NCBI RefSeq assembly: GCF_000423025.1
Contig: NZ_AUHE01000002.1
Location: forward strand, 434,001 to 498,000
Direction of reading: 5' to 3'
Source of the DNA: Gordonia shandongensis DSM 45094
GTDB lineage: Bacteria > Actinomycetota > Actinomycetes > Mycobacteriales > Mycobacteriaceae
DNA: 64,000 nt
A program made the translations under genes and the position numbers. Of the stretch, positions 55,495 to 64,000 are shown piece after piece. The notes under the pieces are model-generated. The model made no database searches. It was not told the DNA's origin and worked only from the letters and a program-made list of their open reading frames with translations. How positions within the stretch are numbered: position 1 is the stretch's first letter; each line of letters starts with the position of its first letter.

Positions 55495-56526
55495 TCAGGA
55501 GAATCGAACGTGCAACGTCGCCATGCCGAAGATCTTCTTGCCCTCCGACTTCGCGACGAGGATCACCACACCGCTCCGAGTGTCGGGATCGAGCGATTTG
55601 ATGCGTCCGCTGTACTCGATCTCGCCGCCGCCGGCCGCCGACACGACGGCGGGCGACGACAGGCGGACCGAGTACTTCAAGACGGCGCCCGGGTCCCCGG
55701 ACCAGTCGGAGACGGTACCGACGCCCAATCCCATCGTGAGCATGCCGTGGGCGATCACGTCGGGAAGTCCCGCCAGCTGTGCGATGCCCTCATCCCAGTG
55801 AATGGGGTTCGCGTCACCGGAGACGCCCGCGTAGTTGACCAGGTCGCCGCGGGTGAGCTTCCGTGTCACGACCGGCAGCTGATCGCCGACCGACAGATCG
55901 TCGAAGTTCAGCGAGTCGACGCGACGAGTCTCGCCCGTCGCGCTGCGCGGCGGCGCCTGCGCTTCGCGCACCGTCTTGGTGTAGCTCGACGACGGATCGT
56001 CGAGCGCCAGCATCGCGACGTCGTGCATCATCACCTTGTCGACGGCCTCGGTGATCGCCGGATCCACCTCGTCCCCGGTCACACCGACGACCGTCGTATG
56101 CATGGTGTGCACCGTCTCCCCCGCCTGGTCGACGAAGGTGTTGGTGATCGTGATCATGTCCTTGCCCGCGACGCGGCGGACCGCAGACAGCTCGACGTCG
56201 GTGCGGAGCACGTCGCCCTCCACGATCGGACGGTGCTGCTCGAAGACCTGCTCGGTCTGGACATACGTGTCGTATCCGACGACGACGGTCTCCAGCAGCG
56301 CCCGGTTCGCGGCCATCGCCGGGATGGACGTGAACGTCAGCGGCGCGACCAGACCCGAGTAACCCAGGCGCAGCGCCGTCGACTCCTCCCAGTGTGCGGG
56401 ATGATAGTCCTGCACGGCGCGGGCGTATTCGCGCACCTTCTCGCGCCCGACCTCGTAGGGGGTCGCTGCTTCGTAGTAGTGTCCGACCCGCTCGAGAATC
56501 GCGGGGTCGTCCGGCGTCGTCGTCAT
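55495..56526 (-). CDS. Fused HadA/HadB (3R)-hydroxyacyl-ACP dehydratase
   Basis: The 343-residue protein joins two hotdog domains. Residues 1-150 match HadA (YEVGREKVREYARAVQ, GYSGLVAPLTFTSI). Residues 195-343 match the catalytic HadB/MaoC part (VGDQLPVVTRKLTRGDLVNY, GDANPIHWDE, AHGMLTMGLG), with the catalytic Asp and His in DANPIH. In M. tuberculosis HadA and HadB are separate genes and act in the FAS-II/mycolic acid cycle. No HadC gene is adjacent. Start at ATG 56526 with GGTGGAGATGGA upstream. Confidence 0.92.
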   Translation of the reverse strand: MTTTPDDPAILERVGHYYEAATPYEVGREKVREYARAVQDYHPAHWEESTALRLGYSGLVAPLTFTSIPAMAANRALLETVVVGYDTYVQTEQVFEQHRPIVEGDVLRTDVELSAVRRVAGKDMITITNTFVDQAGETVHTMHTTVVGVTGDEVDPAITEAVDKVMMHDVAMLALDDPSSSYTKTVREAQAPPRSATGETRRVDSLNFDDLSVGDQLPVVTRKLTRGDLVNYAGVSGDANPIHWDEGIAQLAGLPDVIAHGMLTMGLGVGTVSDWSGDPGAVLKYSVRLSSPAVVSAAGGGEIEYSGRIKSLDPDTRSGVVILVAKSEGKKIFGMATLHVRFS

Positions 56527-56608
56527 TCCATCTCCACCTGTAGACCTCGTGGCAACGGTAGTGCCTCGGGAATCGTCACGATGCACCGGGCGGCGCGGCA
56601 GACCTCCG

Positions 56609-57064
56609 TCACACGGTCGCGACCCCTCGACAGACCGGGGCGGGCAGGTTCGGAATCAACCCGTGGTTGACGGCTCGGACGGTGATGCGAACCCGGCCGT
56701 GTCCCCGAAGTCCCGAGATCGAGTAGCCCGACGCGTCGCCGAGGCCGTGACCCCATCTCCTGTGCGCCGTCGTCGTCTTGCCGGTGGCCAGCTCCTTGAC
56801 GGTCACCGTGGTGTCGGTGGTGTACGGGAACAGGCTCTTGCTGTCACCGATGATCGTGAACTGTCCGGGCCACGGCGAGTCCGTCCACACGGTGACGCCG
56901 CCGTAGTACGGGATGTCCACGATGTTCGGGTTCAATCCGTAGCAGTTCATCCCCACGTACTCCGACCGTGTCTCGGCGTTGACCGCGCCCGCGCCGACGA
57001 CGCTCGCGGCGAGGCCCGCCGCCACCGCCGCCCCGATGATTCCTGCCGATGCTGCACGTCGCAT
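56609..57064 (-). CDS. Small secreted hypothetical protein
   Basis: The 151-residue protein has a classic Sec signal peptide (MRRAASAGIIGAAVAAGLAA then SVVGAGAVNAE), so cleavage near residue 30 is likely. The mature part is about 120 residues, with two cysteines (MNCYG near the start, PVCRG near the end) that could form a disulfide. Gly/Tyr-rich beta-like segments are present. No known domain is recognised. GAGGAGGAC precedes the ATG. Confidence 0.7.
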   Translation of the reverse strand: MRRAASAGIIGAAVAAGLAASVVGAGAVNAETRSEYVGMNCYGLNPNIVDIPYYGGVTVWTDSPWPGQFTIIGDSKSLFPYTTDTTVTVKELATGKTTTAHRRWGHGLGDASGYSISGLRGHGRVRITVRAVNHGLIPNLPAPVCRGVATV

Positions 57065-57181
57065 GATGTCCTCCTCGGACTTCGGTTGTCGGCCCCGCCC
57101 ATCGGGTCTGTCGGGGCCGGCACCGCCATCCGTTACTTCGGAAAAACCGCGCGTACCAGCGATTTCATGGCGAAACGGGCA

Positions 57182-58630
57182 CTATTTGCGACGGTCGCGC
57201 TTATCGCGGACGCGGACGTTGATCCGCACCGGCGATCCGTCGAAACCGAACTCCTCGCGCAGTCTGCGCTCCAGGAACCGCCGATAGCCGGCCTCCAGGA
57301 AGCCGGTCGTGAACAGGACGAAGGTGGGGGGACGCGTGGCCGCCTGGGTGGCGAACATGACCTTCGGCTGACGTCCACCGCGCACCGGCGGCGGTGTGGC
57401 CGCGAGGATCTCGGTGAGCCACGTGTTCAGTCGACCCGTCGGAATGCGCTTGTCCCAGGACTCCAGGGCCCCCTCGAGGGCGGGGACCAGCTTCTGCACG
57501 CTGCGGCCGGTGAGCGCGGAGATGTTGACGCGCCGCGCCCAGGGCACCCGAGCCAGCTCACGGTCGATCTCGTTGTCGAGATCGTGACGACGGTCCTCGT
57601 CGACCAGATCCCATTTGTTGAACACGACCACCAACGCCCGGCCCGTCTCGACCACCAGCGACAGCACCCGCAGGTCCTGTTCGGTGATCGGTGTTCCCGC
57701 GTCGATGAGCAGCAGCGCCACCTCGGCGGACTCCACGGCCGCCCGGGTCCGCAACGAGGCGTAGTACTCGTGGCCGGACGCCGTGCGCACCTTGCGCCGC
57801 AGTCCGGCGGTGTCGACGAACTGCCACGGACGTCCGTCGAGTTCGATCACCTCGTCGACGGGGTCGACGGTGGTTCCCGCGACGTTGTCGACCACGGCCC
57901 GATCCTCGCCGGCGAGCTTGTTCAGCAGTGAGCTCTTCCCCACGTTGGGCTTGCCGACCAGTGCGACGCGTCGGGGGCCGTCGGCGGTGAACCGCTGTCG
58001 GGTGGTTTCGGGGAGCGCGTCGAGGACGGAGTCGAGCAGATCGCCCGTCCCGCGGCCGTGCGCAGCCGAGATCGCGTGGGGTTCCCCCAGTCCGAGTGAC
58101 CAGAGGGACGCCGCATCGGCCTCCATGCGAGCCGAGTCGACCTTGTTGGCGACCAGGATCACCGGGGTCGACGACCGGCGCAGCACGCGGGCCACCGCCT
58201 CATCGGTCGCTGTGGCCCCCACGGTGGCGTCGACGACGACGGCGATGGCGTCGGCGGTCCGCATCGCGTACTCGGCCTGCGCGGCGATCGACTGCGCCAT
58301 TCCCTTGGCGTCGGGCTCCCAGCCGCCGGTGTCGGTGACCATGAACGGGCGGCCGGTCCACTCGGCGCGATACGAGACGCGGTCGCGGGTGACTCCGGGC
58401 ACGTCCTCGACGACCGCCTCGCGCCGACCGATGATCCGGTTGACCAGGGTCGACTTCCCCACGTTCGGCCGACCGACCACGGCCAGGACCGGGAGTCCCG
58501 CCGCGCCGCCGTCGAGGTCGTCGCCGAGCATATCGTCGACTTCCCAGTCGGATTCGTCACTCCAGAAGCCGTCGCCGGCGAGGTTCGGATCGAAGGTCGA
58601 GTCGTCTGTCACTGGATCGTCGGCTGTCAC
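57182..58630 (-). CDS. der: Ribosome biogenesis GTPase Der (EngA)
   Basis: Der has two tandem GTPase domains and a KH-like C-terminus and is needed for 50S subunit assembly. G1 motifs GRPNVGKS (about residues 53-60) and GKPNVGKS (about residue 226) are present, with DTGGW and DTAGL as G3 and NKVD and NKWD as G4. At 482 residues it is longer than some orthologs because of an acidic N-terminus. The GTG start overlaps the cmk stop as GTGA. It is the last gene of the parA-scpA-scpB-rluB-cmk-der operon. Confidence 0.97.
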   Translation of the reverse strand: MTADDPVTDDSTFDPNLAGDGFWSDESDWEVDDMLGDDLDGGAAGLPVLAVVGRPNVGKSTLVNRIIGRREAVVEDVPGVTRDRVSYRAEWTGRPFMVTDTGGWEPDAKGMAQSIAAQAEYAMRTADAIAVVVDATVGATATDEAVARVLRRSSTPVILVANKVDSARMEADAASLWSLGLGEPHAISAAHGRGTGDLLDSVLDALPETTRQRFTADGPRRVALVGKPNVGKSSLLNKLAGEDRAVVDNVAGTTVDPVDEVIELDGRPWQFVDTAGLRRKVRTASGHEYYASLRTRAAVESAEVALLLIDAGTPITEQDLRVLSLVVETGRALVVVFNKWDLVDEDRRHDLDNEIDRELARVPWARRVNISALTGRSVQKLVPALEGALESWDKRIPTGRLNTWLTEILAATPPPVRGGRQPKVMFATQAATRPPTFVLFTTGFLEAGYRRFLERRLREEFGFDGSPVRINVRVRDKRDRRK

Positions 58631-59322
58631 TGGATCGCTCCGATGCGTTCGGTGACCAGCTCGGTGAGCCGATCGAGCACTTGGTCGAGGGACAGGTCGC
58701 TGGTGTCGACGACCACGGCGTCGTCGGCGGCGCGCAGCGGCGACACGGCGCGCGTGGAGTCCAGGTGGTCGCGGCGGGTCACGCTGTCGAGCACCTCGGC
58801 GAGAACGCTCTCGCGACCACTTGCGAGATTCTGCCGATGCCGCCTCTCCGCGCGGGCCTCCGGCGACGCCGTGAGGAACACCTTGAGCACCGCGTCGGGG
58901 AAGACGACGGTTCCGATGTCGCGTCCCTCGACGACGAGCAGCTCGGATCCCGCATGAGTCCGCTGCAGGTCGACGAGCTTCTCGCGAACGGCGGGGTCGG
59001 CGGACACGGCGGACACCGCGGCGGTGACGCCGTCGCCGCGGATCTCCACGGAGACGTCACGGCCGTCGAGGAGCACGACCGAGTGGCCGGTGTCGTCGGC
59101 GGTCACACGGATGTCGGCGGCCTCGACGACGTCGGCGGCCCGCGGGCCGGCCGGGTCGACGTCGGCCTCCAACACCGCGAGCGTCGCCGCCCGATACATC
59201 GCGCCCGTGTCGAGGGTCCGCCCGCCGATCCGCTCGGCGAGCCGGCCCGCCACCGTCGACTTCCCGGTTCCAGCCGGACCGTCGATCGCGACGACCAGTG
59301 CGGGAGCGGTCACCGCGGTCAC
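58627..59322 (-). CDS. cmk: Cytidylate kinase
   Basis: Cmk phosphorylates CMP and dCMP. The 231-residue protein has P-loop GPAGTGKS (residues 15-22), [12 protein letters not shown], the CMP-binding [13 protein letters not shown] and [14 protein letters not shown]. The GTG at 59322 overlaps the rluB stop; a GTG three codons later is an alternative. Confidence 0.96.
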   Translation of the reverse strand: MTAVTAPALVVAIDGPAGTGKSTVAGRLAERIGGRTLDTGAMYRAATLAVLEADVDPAGPRAADVVEAADIRVTADDTGHSVVLLDGRDVSVEIRGDGVTAAVSAVSADPAVREKLVDLQRTHAGSELLVVEGRDIGTVVFPDAVLKVFLTASPEARAERRHRQNLASGRESVLAEVLDSVTRRDHLDSTRAVSPLRAADDAVVVDTSDLSLDQVLDRLTELVTERIGAIQ

Positions 59323-60299
59323 AGGTCCACCGCCTTGTAGAGGGCGCCGATCTCGCGGTTGTCCAGGACTCGGAGGCTTCCGGGCCGCTGTTTTCCGAGC
59401 GTGACCGCGCCGATGTCGGTGCGCACGAGGCGAATCACCGGGTGCCCGACCTCGGCGAGCATGCGTCGCACGATCCGCTTGCGCCCCTCGTGCAGGGTCA
59501 GCCGCAGCAGCGACTCCCCCTGGTGCACGTCGAGCATCGCGAGATGGTCGACCCGGGCCGGTCCGTCGTCGAGCTCGATCCCGCCGCGCAAGGTGCGTCC
59601 GAGTCCCCGCGCCGCTTCGCCGCGGACGGTCGCCAGATAGGTTTTCGGCACCTCGAACGACGGGTGCATCAACCGGTGAGCGAGCTCGCCGTCGTTGGTG
59701 AGCAGGATCAGCCCCTCGGTCTCCGCGTCGAGACGACCGACGTGGAACAGGCGCTGACCGGCCATCACCCGCTCGGCGACGAGGTCGCCGATGCACGGTC
59801 TGCCCTGGTCGTCGCTCATGGTGGAGTGCCAGCCGCGGGGTTTGTTCAGGGCCAGGTACTGCTTGGTCTCGTCGACGATCACCCGCGCACCGTCGACTTT
59901 GATGATCGCGGTGTTCGGGTCCACGCGCAGCCCCTGCGAACGGATGACCTCACCGTCGACCTGAACGCGGCCGGCGGCGATGAGCTCCTCGGCGCCGCGC
60001 CGCGAGGCGACACCGGCCGCGGCGAGGACCTTCTGGAGCCGCACTCCGTCGGAGACGTAGGTGGCGCCGTCGCCGTCGACGTTCACCGTCTGGTGTCGGG
60101 CCGGTTTGGCGTTGTTGAGACGGACGCGCCCGGACTCGACGTCGGGGCTCGATCCCTTGCGGTGGGGTTTCCGTGACCGCCCCTGCTGGGCGCCGCTTCC
60201 CTGTTGGGAGCCGCGGGGCGCCCCCGATGTTCCTCGGCCGCCCGACCCCGCGGTCTTGCGTCCTCGTCCCGGTCTGCCGTCTCGGCTAGCGGATGCCAT
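59319..60299 (-). CDS. rluB: 23S rRNA pseudouridine synthase (RluB-type)
   Basis: The 326-residue protein has a basic, Gly/Ser/Arg-rich N-terminal extension of about 80 residues. An S4 RNA-binding domain follows ([20 protein letters not shown]), then the RsuA/RluB catalytic domain with the nucleophilic Asp in [10 protein letters not shown]. These enzymes make pseudouridine in 23S rRNA. It starts 8 bp after scpB and overlaps cmk. Confidence 0.95.
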   Translation of the reverse strand: MASASRDGRPGRGRKTAGSGGRGTSGAPRGSQQGSGAQQGRSRKPHRKGSSPDVESGRVRLNNAKPARHQTVNVDGDGATYVSDGVRLQKVLAAAGVASRRGAEELIAAGRVQVDGEVIRSQGLRVDPNTAIIKVDGARVIVDETKQYLALNKPRGWHSTMSDDQGRPCIGDLVAERVMAGQRLFHVGRLDAETEGLILLTNDGELAHRLMHPSFEVPKTYLATVRGEAARGLGRTLRGGIELDDGPARVDHLAMLDVHQGESLLRLTLHEGRKRIVRRMLAEVGHPVIRLVRTDIGAVTLGKQRPGSLRVLDNREIGALYKAVDL

Positions 60300-60307
60300 G
60301 AAGTGTC

Positions 60308-60994
60308 CTACTCCTCGTCGGCGTCGGCGATCGCCTCTGCGGAGGCGTCGATCGTCGATTGTGCCGGGTCGGCGCCGAGTTTGGCGAATCGCGGATCGTC
60401 GAGGATCTCGTCCCCGAGGTCCTCGATCACGTCGACCTCCGGCAGCAGCGGGGCGATGTCGGGAAGATCGGCGAGCGAGGCCAGACCGAGTCGTTCCAGG
60501 AACAGCTCGGTGGTCGCGTACAGGGTTCCGTTGGTCTGTTCGTCGGCGCCGACCTCGCTGATCAGTCCGCGTCCCACGAGCGTCCGGATGACGCCGTCGA
60601 CGTTGACGCCGCGGATCGCGCCCACCCGCGCCCGCGTCACCGGCTGCCGGTAGGCGATGACCGCGAGGGTCTCGAGCGCCGCGCGGGTGAGCTTGCTCCG
60701 CGACCCGTCGAGCAGCAGACGCTCCACGTACGGCGCGTACTCCGACCGCGTGTAGAACCGCCAGCCGTCGCCCGCGAACCGCAGGTCGATCCCGCTGCCC
60801 GCCTCGGTGAGGTCTGCGCTCATCTGGCGAAGCGTGCTGCGGACCCTCGTCCGTTCGTCGCCGACGGCACCGGCCAACTCCTCGTCGCTCGCGGGGGTGT
60901 CGACGACGAGCAGGACGGCTTCGAGCGCCGCGCGCAGTTCGGCGTCGTCGAGGCGATCGAGCGCCTCGGGCTCGTCCGCATTCGGCTGGCTCAT
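60308..60994 (-). CDS. scpB: Chromosome segregation protein ScpB
   Basis: ScpB is the winged-helix partner of ScpA in the SMC condensin complex. The 228-residue protein has RAALEAVLLVVDTPASDEEL and LTRAALETLAVIAYRQPVTR, a hallmark of the family, and an acidic C-terminus. The ATG overlaps the scpA stop as ATGA. Confidence 0.96.
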   Translation of the reverse strand: MSQPNADEPEALDRLDDAELRAALEAVLLVVDTPASDEELAGAVGDERTRVRSTLRQMSADLTEAGSGIDLRFAGDGWRFYTRSEYAPYVERLLLDGSRSKLTRAALETLAVIAYRQPVTRARVGAIRGVNVDGVIRTLVGRGLISEVGADEQTNGTLYATTELFLERLGLASLADLPDIAPLLPEVDVIEDLGDEILDDPRFAKLGADPAQSTIDASAEAIADADEE

Positions 60995-61827
60995 CCGTAG
61001 TCCTCCGACTTCTCGATGTCGATCTCGTCCACGTCCCGGTCGCCCGTCCAGCAGACCCTCAGCTCACCGAGCGCCTCGGGCTGGTCGAACGCGACCGCAC
61101 GTTCCCGATACAGCTCGAGCAGACCCAGGAACCGCGCGACCACCTCCAGCGGGCTGCCGCACTCGGATACGAGGGCCCCGAACGACAGCCACTCGCCGCG
61201 GACCGCGGTGAGCAGTTCGGTCAGCCGCCGGGCCTGCTCGGGCACGGAGACCGACGACCCGTGCAGGTGATCGAGCCCGACCGTCGGGATCGGTTTGGGG
61301 ACGAATGCGGCTGCCGCTACGGCCGCGAAACCCGGGGGATCCACACCGAGGTCGACCTCGGGCAGCAGTTCGGCGAACCTGTCCTCCAGCGACACCGCGC
61401 GCGGATAACGTTGCAGCGCTGCGGCTTCGAGCTCGCCGAACAGCACGGCGACCTGCTTGTAGGCGCGATATTGGAGGAGCCGGGCGAACAGGAGGTCGCG
61501 GGCCTCGAGCAACGCGAGATCCTCGGGGTCCTCCACTTCGCCGGACGGCAGCAGTCGGGCCGCCTTCAAGTCGAGCAGCGTCGCGGCGACGACGAGGAAT
61601 TCGGTGGTCTGCTCCAGGTCGCCGTCGGGTCCGAGCGCCTTCGCGTAGGCGATGAACTCGTCGGTCACCTCGTGCAACGCCACCTCGGTGACATCGAGGC
61701 GGTGCTGGCTGATCAGCGTCAGGAGCAGATCGAACGGTCCGGTGAAGTTCGTCAGCGTGACCTGGAAGCCACTGGTCGTACCGGCTTCGGCAACACCAGG
61801 AGCGTCGGCTCCCCCGTCGACCGTCAT
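60991..61827 (-). CDS. scpA: Chromosome segregation protein ScpA (kleisin)
   Basis: ScpA is the kleisin bridging SMC and ScpB. The 278-residue product has the N-terminal NFTGPFDLLLTLISQHRLDV, the TEFLVVAATLLDLKAARLLP helix and a C-terminal winged helix. I start at the ATG at 61827, 8 bp after the parA stop. Confidence 0.96.
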   Translation of the reverse strand: MTVDGGADAPGVAEAGTTSGFQVTLTNFTGPFDLLLTLISQHRLDVTEVALHEVTDEFIAYAKALGPDGDLEQTTEFLVVAATLLDLKAARLLPSGEVEDPEDLALLEARDLLFARLLQYRAYKQVAVLFGELEAAALQRYPRAVSLEDRFAELLPEVDLGVDPPGFAAVAAAAFVPKPIPTVGLDHLHGSSVSVPEQARRLTELLTAVRGEWLSFGALVSECGSPLEVVARFLGLLELYRERAVAFDQPEALGELRVCWTGDRDVDEIDIEKSEDYG

Positions 61828-61835
61828 CGTCGCCG

Positions 61836-62741
61836 TCAGCCGCGCGACTCGGTGCGCGCGATCACCTCGCGCGCCAGATCGCGATACGCCTGGGCGCCCG
61901 ACGATTTCGGCGCCCACGACGTGATCGGCTCCCCGGCGACCGAGGTCTCCGGGAATCGGACGGTCCGGTTGATCACCGTGTCGAACACCGCGTCGCCGAA
62001 CACCTCGACGACGCGGGCCATGACATCCCGCGAATGCAGGGTCCGCTGGTCGAACATCGTCACCAGGATCCCGCCGAGTTCGAGCCGCGGGTTGAGACGG
62101 TCGCGAACCTTCTCGACGGTGTCGGTGAGCAGGGCCAGGCCGCGCAGACTGAAGTACTCGCACTCCATCGGGATGAGAACGTTGTCGGCGCACGCCAGGG
62201 CGTTCACGGTGAGCAGTCCCAGTGACGGCTGACAGTCGACCAGGATGTAGTCGTAGCGGTCGGCGACCGGATGCAGCGCGCGACCGAGGGCCTGTTCGCG
62301 ACCGACCTCACTGACCAGTTGGATCTCCGCCGCCGACAGATCGATATTGGACGGCAGGAGATCCAGGCCGTCGACCCGGGTCCGCATGAGGACGTCATCG
62401 GTCGCGGCATACGGCGGAACCAGCAGGTTGTGGACCGTCTCGTCGAGCTCATGGTGTGGAACGCCGAGGCCCGCGGACAACGCGCCCTGCGGATCGAGAT
62501 CCACCAGGAGCACGCGCCGACCGTTGTCGGCCAGCGCGGCGCCCAGGTTGATCGTGGAGGTCGTCTTCCCGACGCCGCCCTTCTGATTGCAGACGGCCAC
62601 GATGCTCGCCGGCCCGTGACGGTCCTTCGGCGCGGGGTCGGGGATCCGACGGTACGGTCGGCCCGTCGGACCGAGCTCCTCGCCTGCGGAGATGTCGAGC
62701 ATTCCCGGCTCCGCGTCACCGCGGGGTGTGGACTCGCTCAC
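61836..62741 (-). CDS. parA: ParA/Soj-family ATPase
   Basis: The 301-residue deviant-Walker ATPase has KGGVGKT at residues 54-60, DLDPQGALSAGLG, and DCQPSLGLLTVNAL. It heads the scpA-scpB operon as in mycobacteria (Rv1708), distinct from the oriC-linked ParA. The N-terminal 40 residues are an unstructured extension. No parS sequence is visible. GTG start at 62741 with AGGAG upstream. Confidence 0.93.
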   Translation of the reverse strand: MSESTPRGDAEPGMLDISAGEELGPTGRPYRRIPDPAPKDRHGPASIVAVCNQKGGVGKTTSTINLGAALADNGRRVLLVDLDPQGALSAGLGVPHHELDETVHNLLVPPYAATDDVLMRTRVDGLDLLPSNIDLSAAEIQLVSEVGREQALGRALHPVADRYDYILVDCQPSLGLLTVNALACADNVLIPMECEYFSLRGLALLTDTVEKVRDRLNPRLELGGILVTMFDQRTLHSRDVMARVVEVFGDAVFDTVINRTVRFPETSVAGEPITSWAPKSSGAQAYRDLAREVIARTESRG

Positions 62742-62990
62742 GTGTTCAATGCTCCTCCCCGGTCGCGCCTGTGGTGGGCGGTGACGACCGGTGGCGATGG
62801 ATGGCCGTCGACGATCGCGATGGGCTATCGCGGTGTCATGATCACCCTAGATCCTAATGCGTGCGAGCCGGCGCGTGGGCACCGCAGAGATCTCCGCACG
62901 ACCGCCGGTGTCGTTCGGCGGCACGTACACTCGGCCCGAGGGGGCTCTTGCGGACCCCCGTCGAGTGACGGACGCACCGAAGGAGACGCG
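62742..62990. other. Divergent promoter region, parA / LLM oxidoreductase
   Basis: These 249 bp contain no gene. A small inverted repeat (gatcgcgatgggctatcgcg, near 62813) and a possible -10 TACACT near 62926 are the only features seen. AAGGAG precedes the oxidoreductase ATG. Confidence 0.4.
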
Positions 62991-63890
62991 ATGACGGACT
63001 ACGGAAACGACCTGGAGTTCGGAGTCTTTCCGACCCCCCTCGCCGCATCCCCCCAGCAGACGGTCGACCTGGCCGTGACCGCCGAGGACGCCGGTCTCGA
63101 CCTCATCTCGATTCAGGATCACCCGTACGTGCCCGCGTTCCTCGACACCTGGACCCACCTGAGCTTCATCGCGGCCCGCACATCGCGGATCCGGGTGTCC
63201 GGCAACGTCCTCAACCTGCCGCTGCGTCCGCCCGCCGTGCTCGCGCGGGCCGCCGCAAGCCTCGATCTGCTCTCCGACGGCCGGTTCGAGATGGCCCTGG
63301 GGACCGGTGCCGCACCGGACGTCATCGCGGCGATGGGTGGCCCCAAACGGACGCCCGGCGAGGGGCGCCGCGCCCTGGAGGAGGCCATCGAGATCATGCG
63401 GGAGATGTGGGACACCTCCTCGCGCGGAGGAGTTCACGTGCGGGGCGACTTCTACACCGTCGACGGCGCCAAGCGCGGACCGACGCCCGCGCATCCGATC
63501 GGCATCTCCGTCGGCGCCTACAAGCCGCGGATGCTCGACCTGGTGGGGCGACTCTGTGACGGGTGGCTGCCGTCGTTGAGCTATCTGCCGGGCGGCACAC
63601 CCGACCTGACCGCGATGAACGCCGCGATCGACGAGGCCGCGACATCCGTCGGACGCGAGCCCGCGGCGATCCGGCGCTACCTCAACGTCGGCGGTACGTT
63701 CTCCGACGAACCCGGCGGACTGCTGTCGGGTCCGCCCGAGTCGTGGGCGGAGGACCTGGCCGGACTGACCCGGGATTACGGGATCACCGGATTCATCTTC
63801 GCCACCGACGATCCCGCCGAGGTCGAGACGATCGGCACGCGCGTGGCGCCGGCGGCACGCGAACTCGTCGCCGCCCGGCGCGCGTCCTGA
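62991..63890 (+). CDS. LLM-class flavin/F420-dependent oxidoreductase
   Basis: The 299-residue protein has the luciferase-like TIM barrel opening FGVFPTPLAAS. Also visible are LDLISIQDHPYVPAFLDTW, the ISGNVLNLPLRPPAVLARA-like RVSGNVLNLPLRPPAVLAR, SDGRFEMALGTG, and HPIGISVGAYKPRMLDLVG. Mycobacteriales make F420, and many LLM proteins use it, but FMN is not excluded. The substrate is unknown. AAGGAG precedes the ATG. Confidence 0.87.
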   Translation: MTDYGNDLEFGVFPTPLAASPQQTVDLAVTAEDAGLDLISIQDHPYVPAFLDTWTHLSFIAARTSRIRVSGNVLNLPLRPPAVLARAAASLDLLSDGRFEMALGTGAAPDVIAAMGGPKRTPGEGRRALEEAIEIMREMWDTSSRGGVHVRGDFYTVDGAKRGPTPAHPIGISVGAYKPRMLDLVGRLCDGWLPSLSYLPGGTPDLTAMNAAIDEAATSVGREPAAIRRYLNVGGTFSDEPGGLLSGPPESWAEDLAGLTRDYGITGFIFATDDPAEVETIGTRVAPAARELVAARRAS

Positions 63891-63912
63891 CCTCCGGGCG
63901 CCGAACCGGACG

Positions 63913-64000
63913 TCACGTCGCCCGCGGATGCGCCGTCGCGTAGACCTCCCGCATCGTGGTGACCGTGACCAGCGTGTACACCTGCGTGGTGGTCACCGAC
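63913..64000 (-). CDS. xerD: Tyrosine recombinase XerD, C-terminal end (partial)
   Basis: The minus-strand frame ends SVTTTQVYTLVTVTTMREVY then ATAHPRAT, the typical XerD C-terminus with the catalytic Tyr in TQVYT. XerD resolves chromosome dimers at dif. In mycobacteria xerD lies upstream of the parA-scp operon, matching this position. The rest lies beyond the window. Confidence 0.88.
   Translation of the reverse strand, partial: SVTTTQVYTLVTVTTMREVYATAHPRAT

Noticed and set aside
62742-62990. parS site next to parA
   Set aside because: No TGTTTCACGTGAAACA-like 16-mer is present. This parA heads the scp operon and is not the oriC-linked gene.

Overview
The window is high-GC actinobacterial chromosome with tightly packed genes, GTG starts and many 4-base start/stop overlaps. 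Gene content and order match the order Mycobacteriales. Markers are guaB1, two CNNM/CBS proteins and glcB; gcvH, garA, ftsR, a DUF151 gene, a MerR gene and gcvP; secA2 with pgsA2; der, cmk, rluB, scpB, scpA, parA and xerD; and a fused HadA/HadB dehydratase. A Gordonia-like genus is my best guess, inferred from order and protein style rather than a database match. I see no prophage, insertion sequence, CRISPR array, rRNA or large foreign island.

Layout. 1-8634: recC-recB-recD operon (minus). 8778-12027: two hotdog thioesterases, a GNAT acetyltransferase and the type II NADH dehydrogenase ndh. 12028-12330: divergent control region with an iron-box-like site and a palindrome. 12331-18552: blaI, a BlaR-like M56 peptidase, guaB1, two CNNM/CBS membrane proteins and a protein usually labelled DNA glycosylase. 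18646-24774: malate block with glcB, a secreted binding-like protein, a LysR regulator and a divergent malate:quinone oxidoreductase. 24989-26083: mechanosensitive-type membrane protein.

26205-35847 (minus) is the secA2-pgsA2-gcvH-garA-ftsR-DUF151-MerR-gcvP block. gcvP is preceded by a tandem glycine riboswitch, and the MerR gene by a MerR-type palindrome. 35992-43366 holds a META-domain lipoprotein, ppk2, a polysaccharide pyruvyl transferase, tex, a zinc alcohol dehydrogenase and an ABC ATPase coupled to a GntR regulator. 44161-46221 is a MarR/MFS divergent pair with a clear doublet operator. 46229-53188 holds a GST-type quinone-conjugate reductase, a hypothetical acidic protein, a phosphodiesterase, a family-5 uracil-DNA glycosylase, a paired SMR exporter, a Nudix hydrolase, a small membrane protein and an SDR enzyme behind a KstR-type operator. 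53250-57064 has a cold-shock protein, a Tat-exported PhoD phosphatase, tRNA-Pro(GGG), fused hadAB and a small secreted protein. 57182-62741 (minus) is the der-cmk-rluB-scpB-scpA-parA chromosome-segregation and translation operon, followed by an LLM-type flavoenzyme and the end of xerD.

Themes. Central carbon flow through malate and glycine is represented by glcB, Mqo, GcvP/GcvH and GarA, alongside quinone-pool feeding by Ndh and Mqo. Several regulators sit next to palindromes that look like their own operators (MarR, GntR, MerR, BlaI, LysR). Short 15-18 bp tandem duplications recur across the window, mostly at gene ends. I found no convincing wholly new system. The most useful leads are the KstR-type operator outside a steroid cluster, the MarR operator doublet, the MerR palindrome, the VWA-less binding protein, the repeat-bearing Mqo start, and the unexplained acidic protein at 47281-48144.
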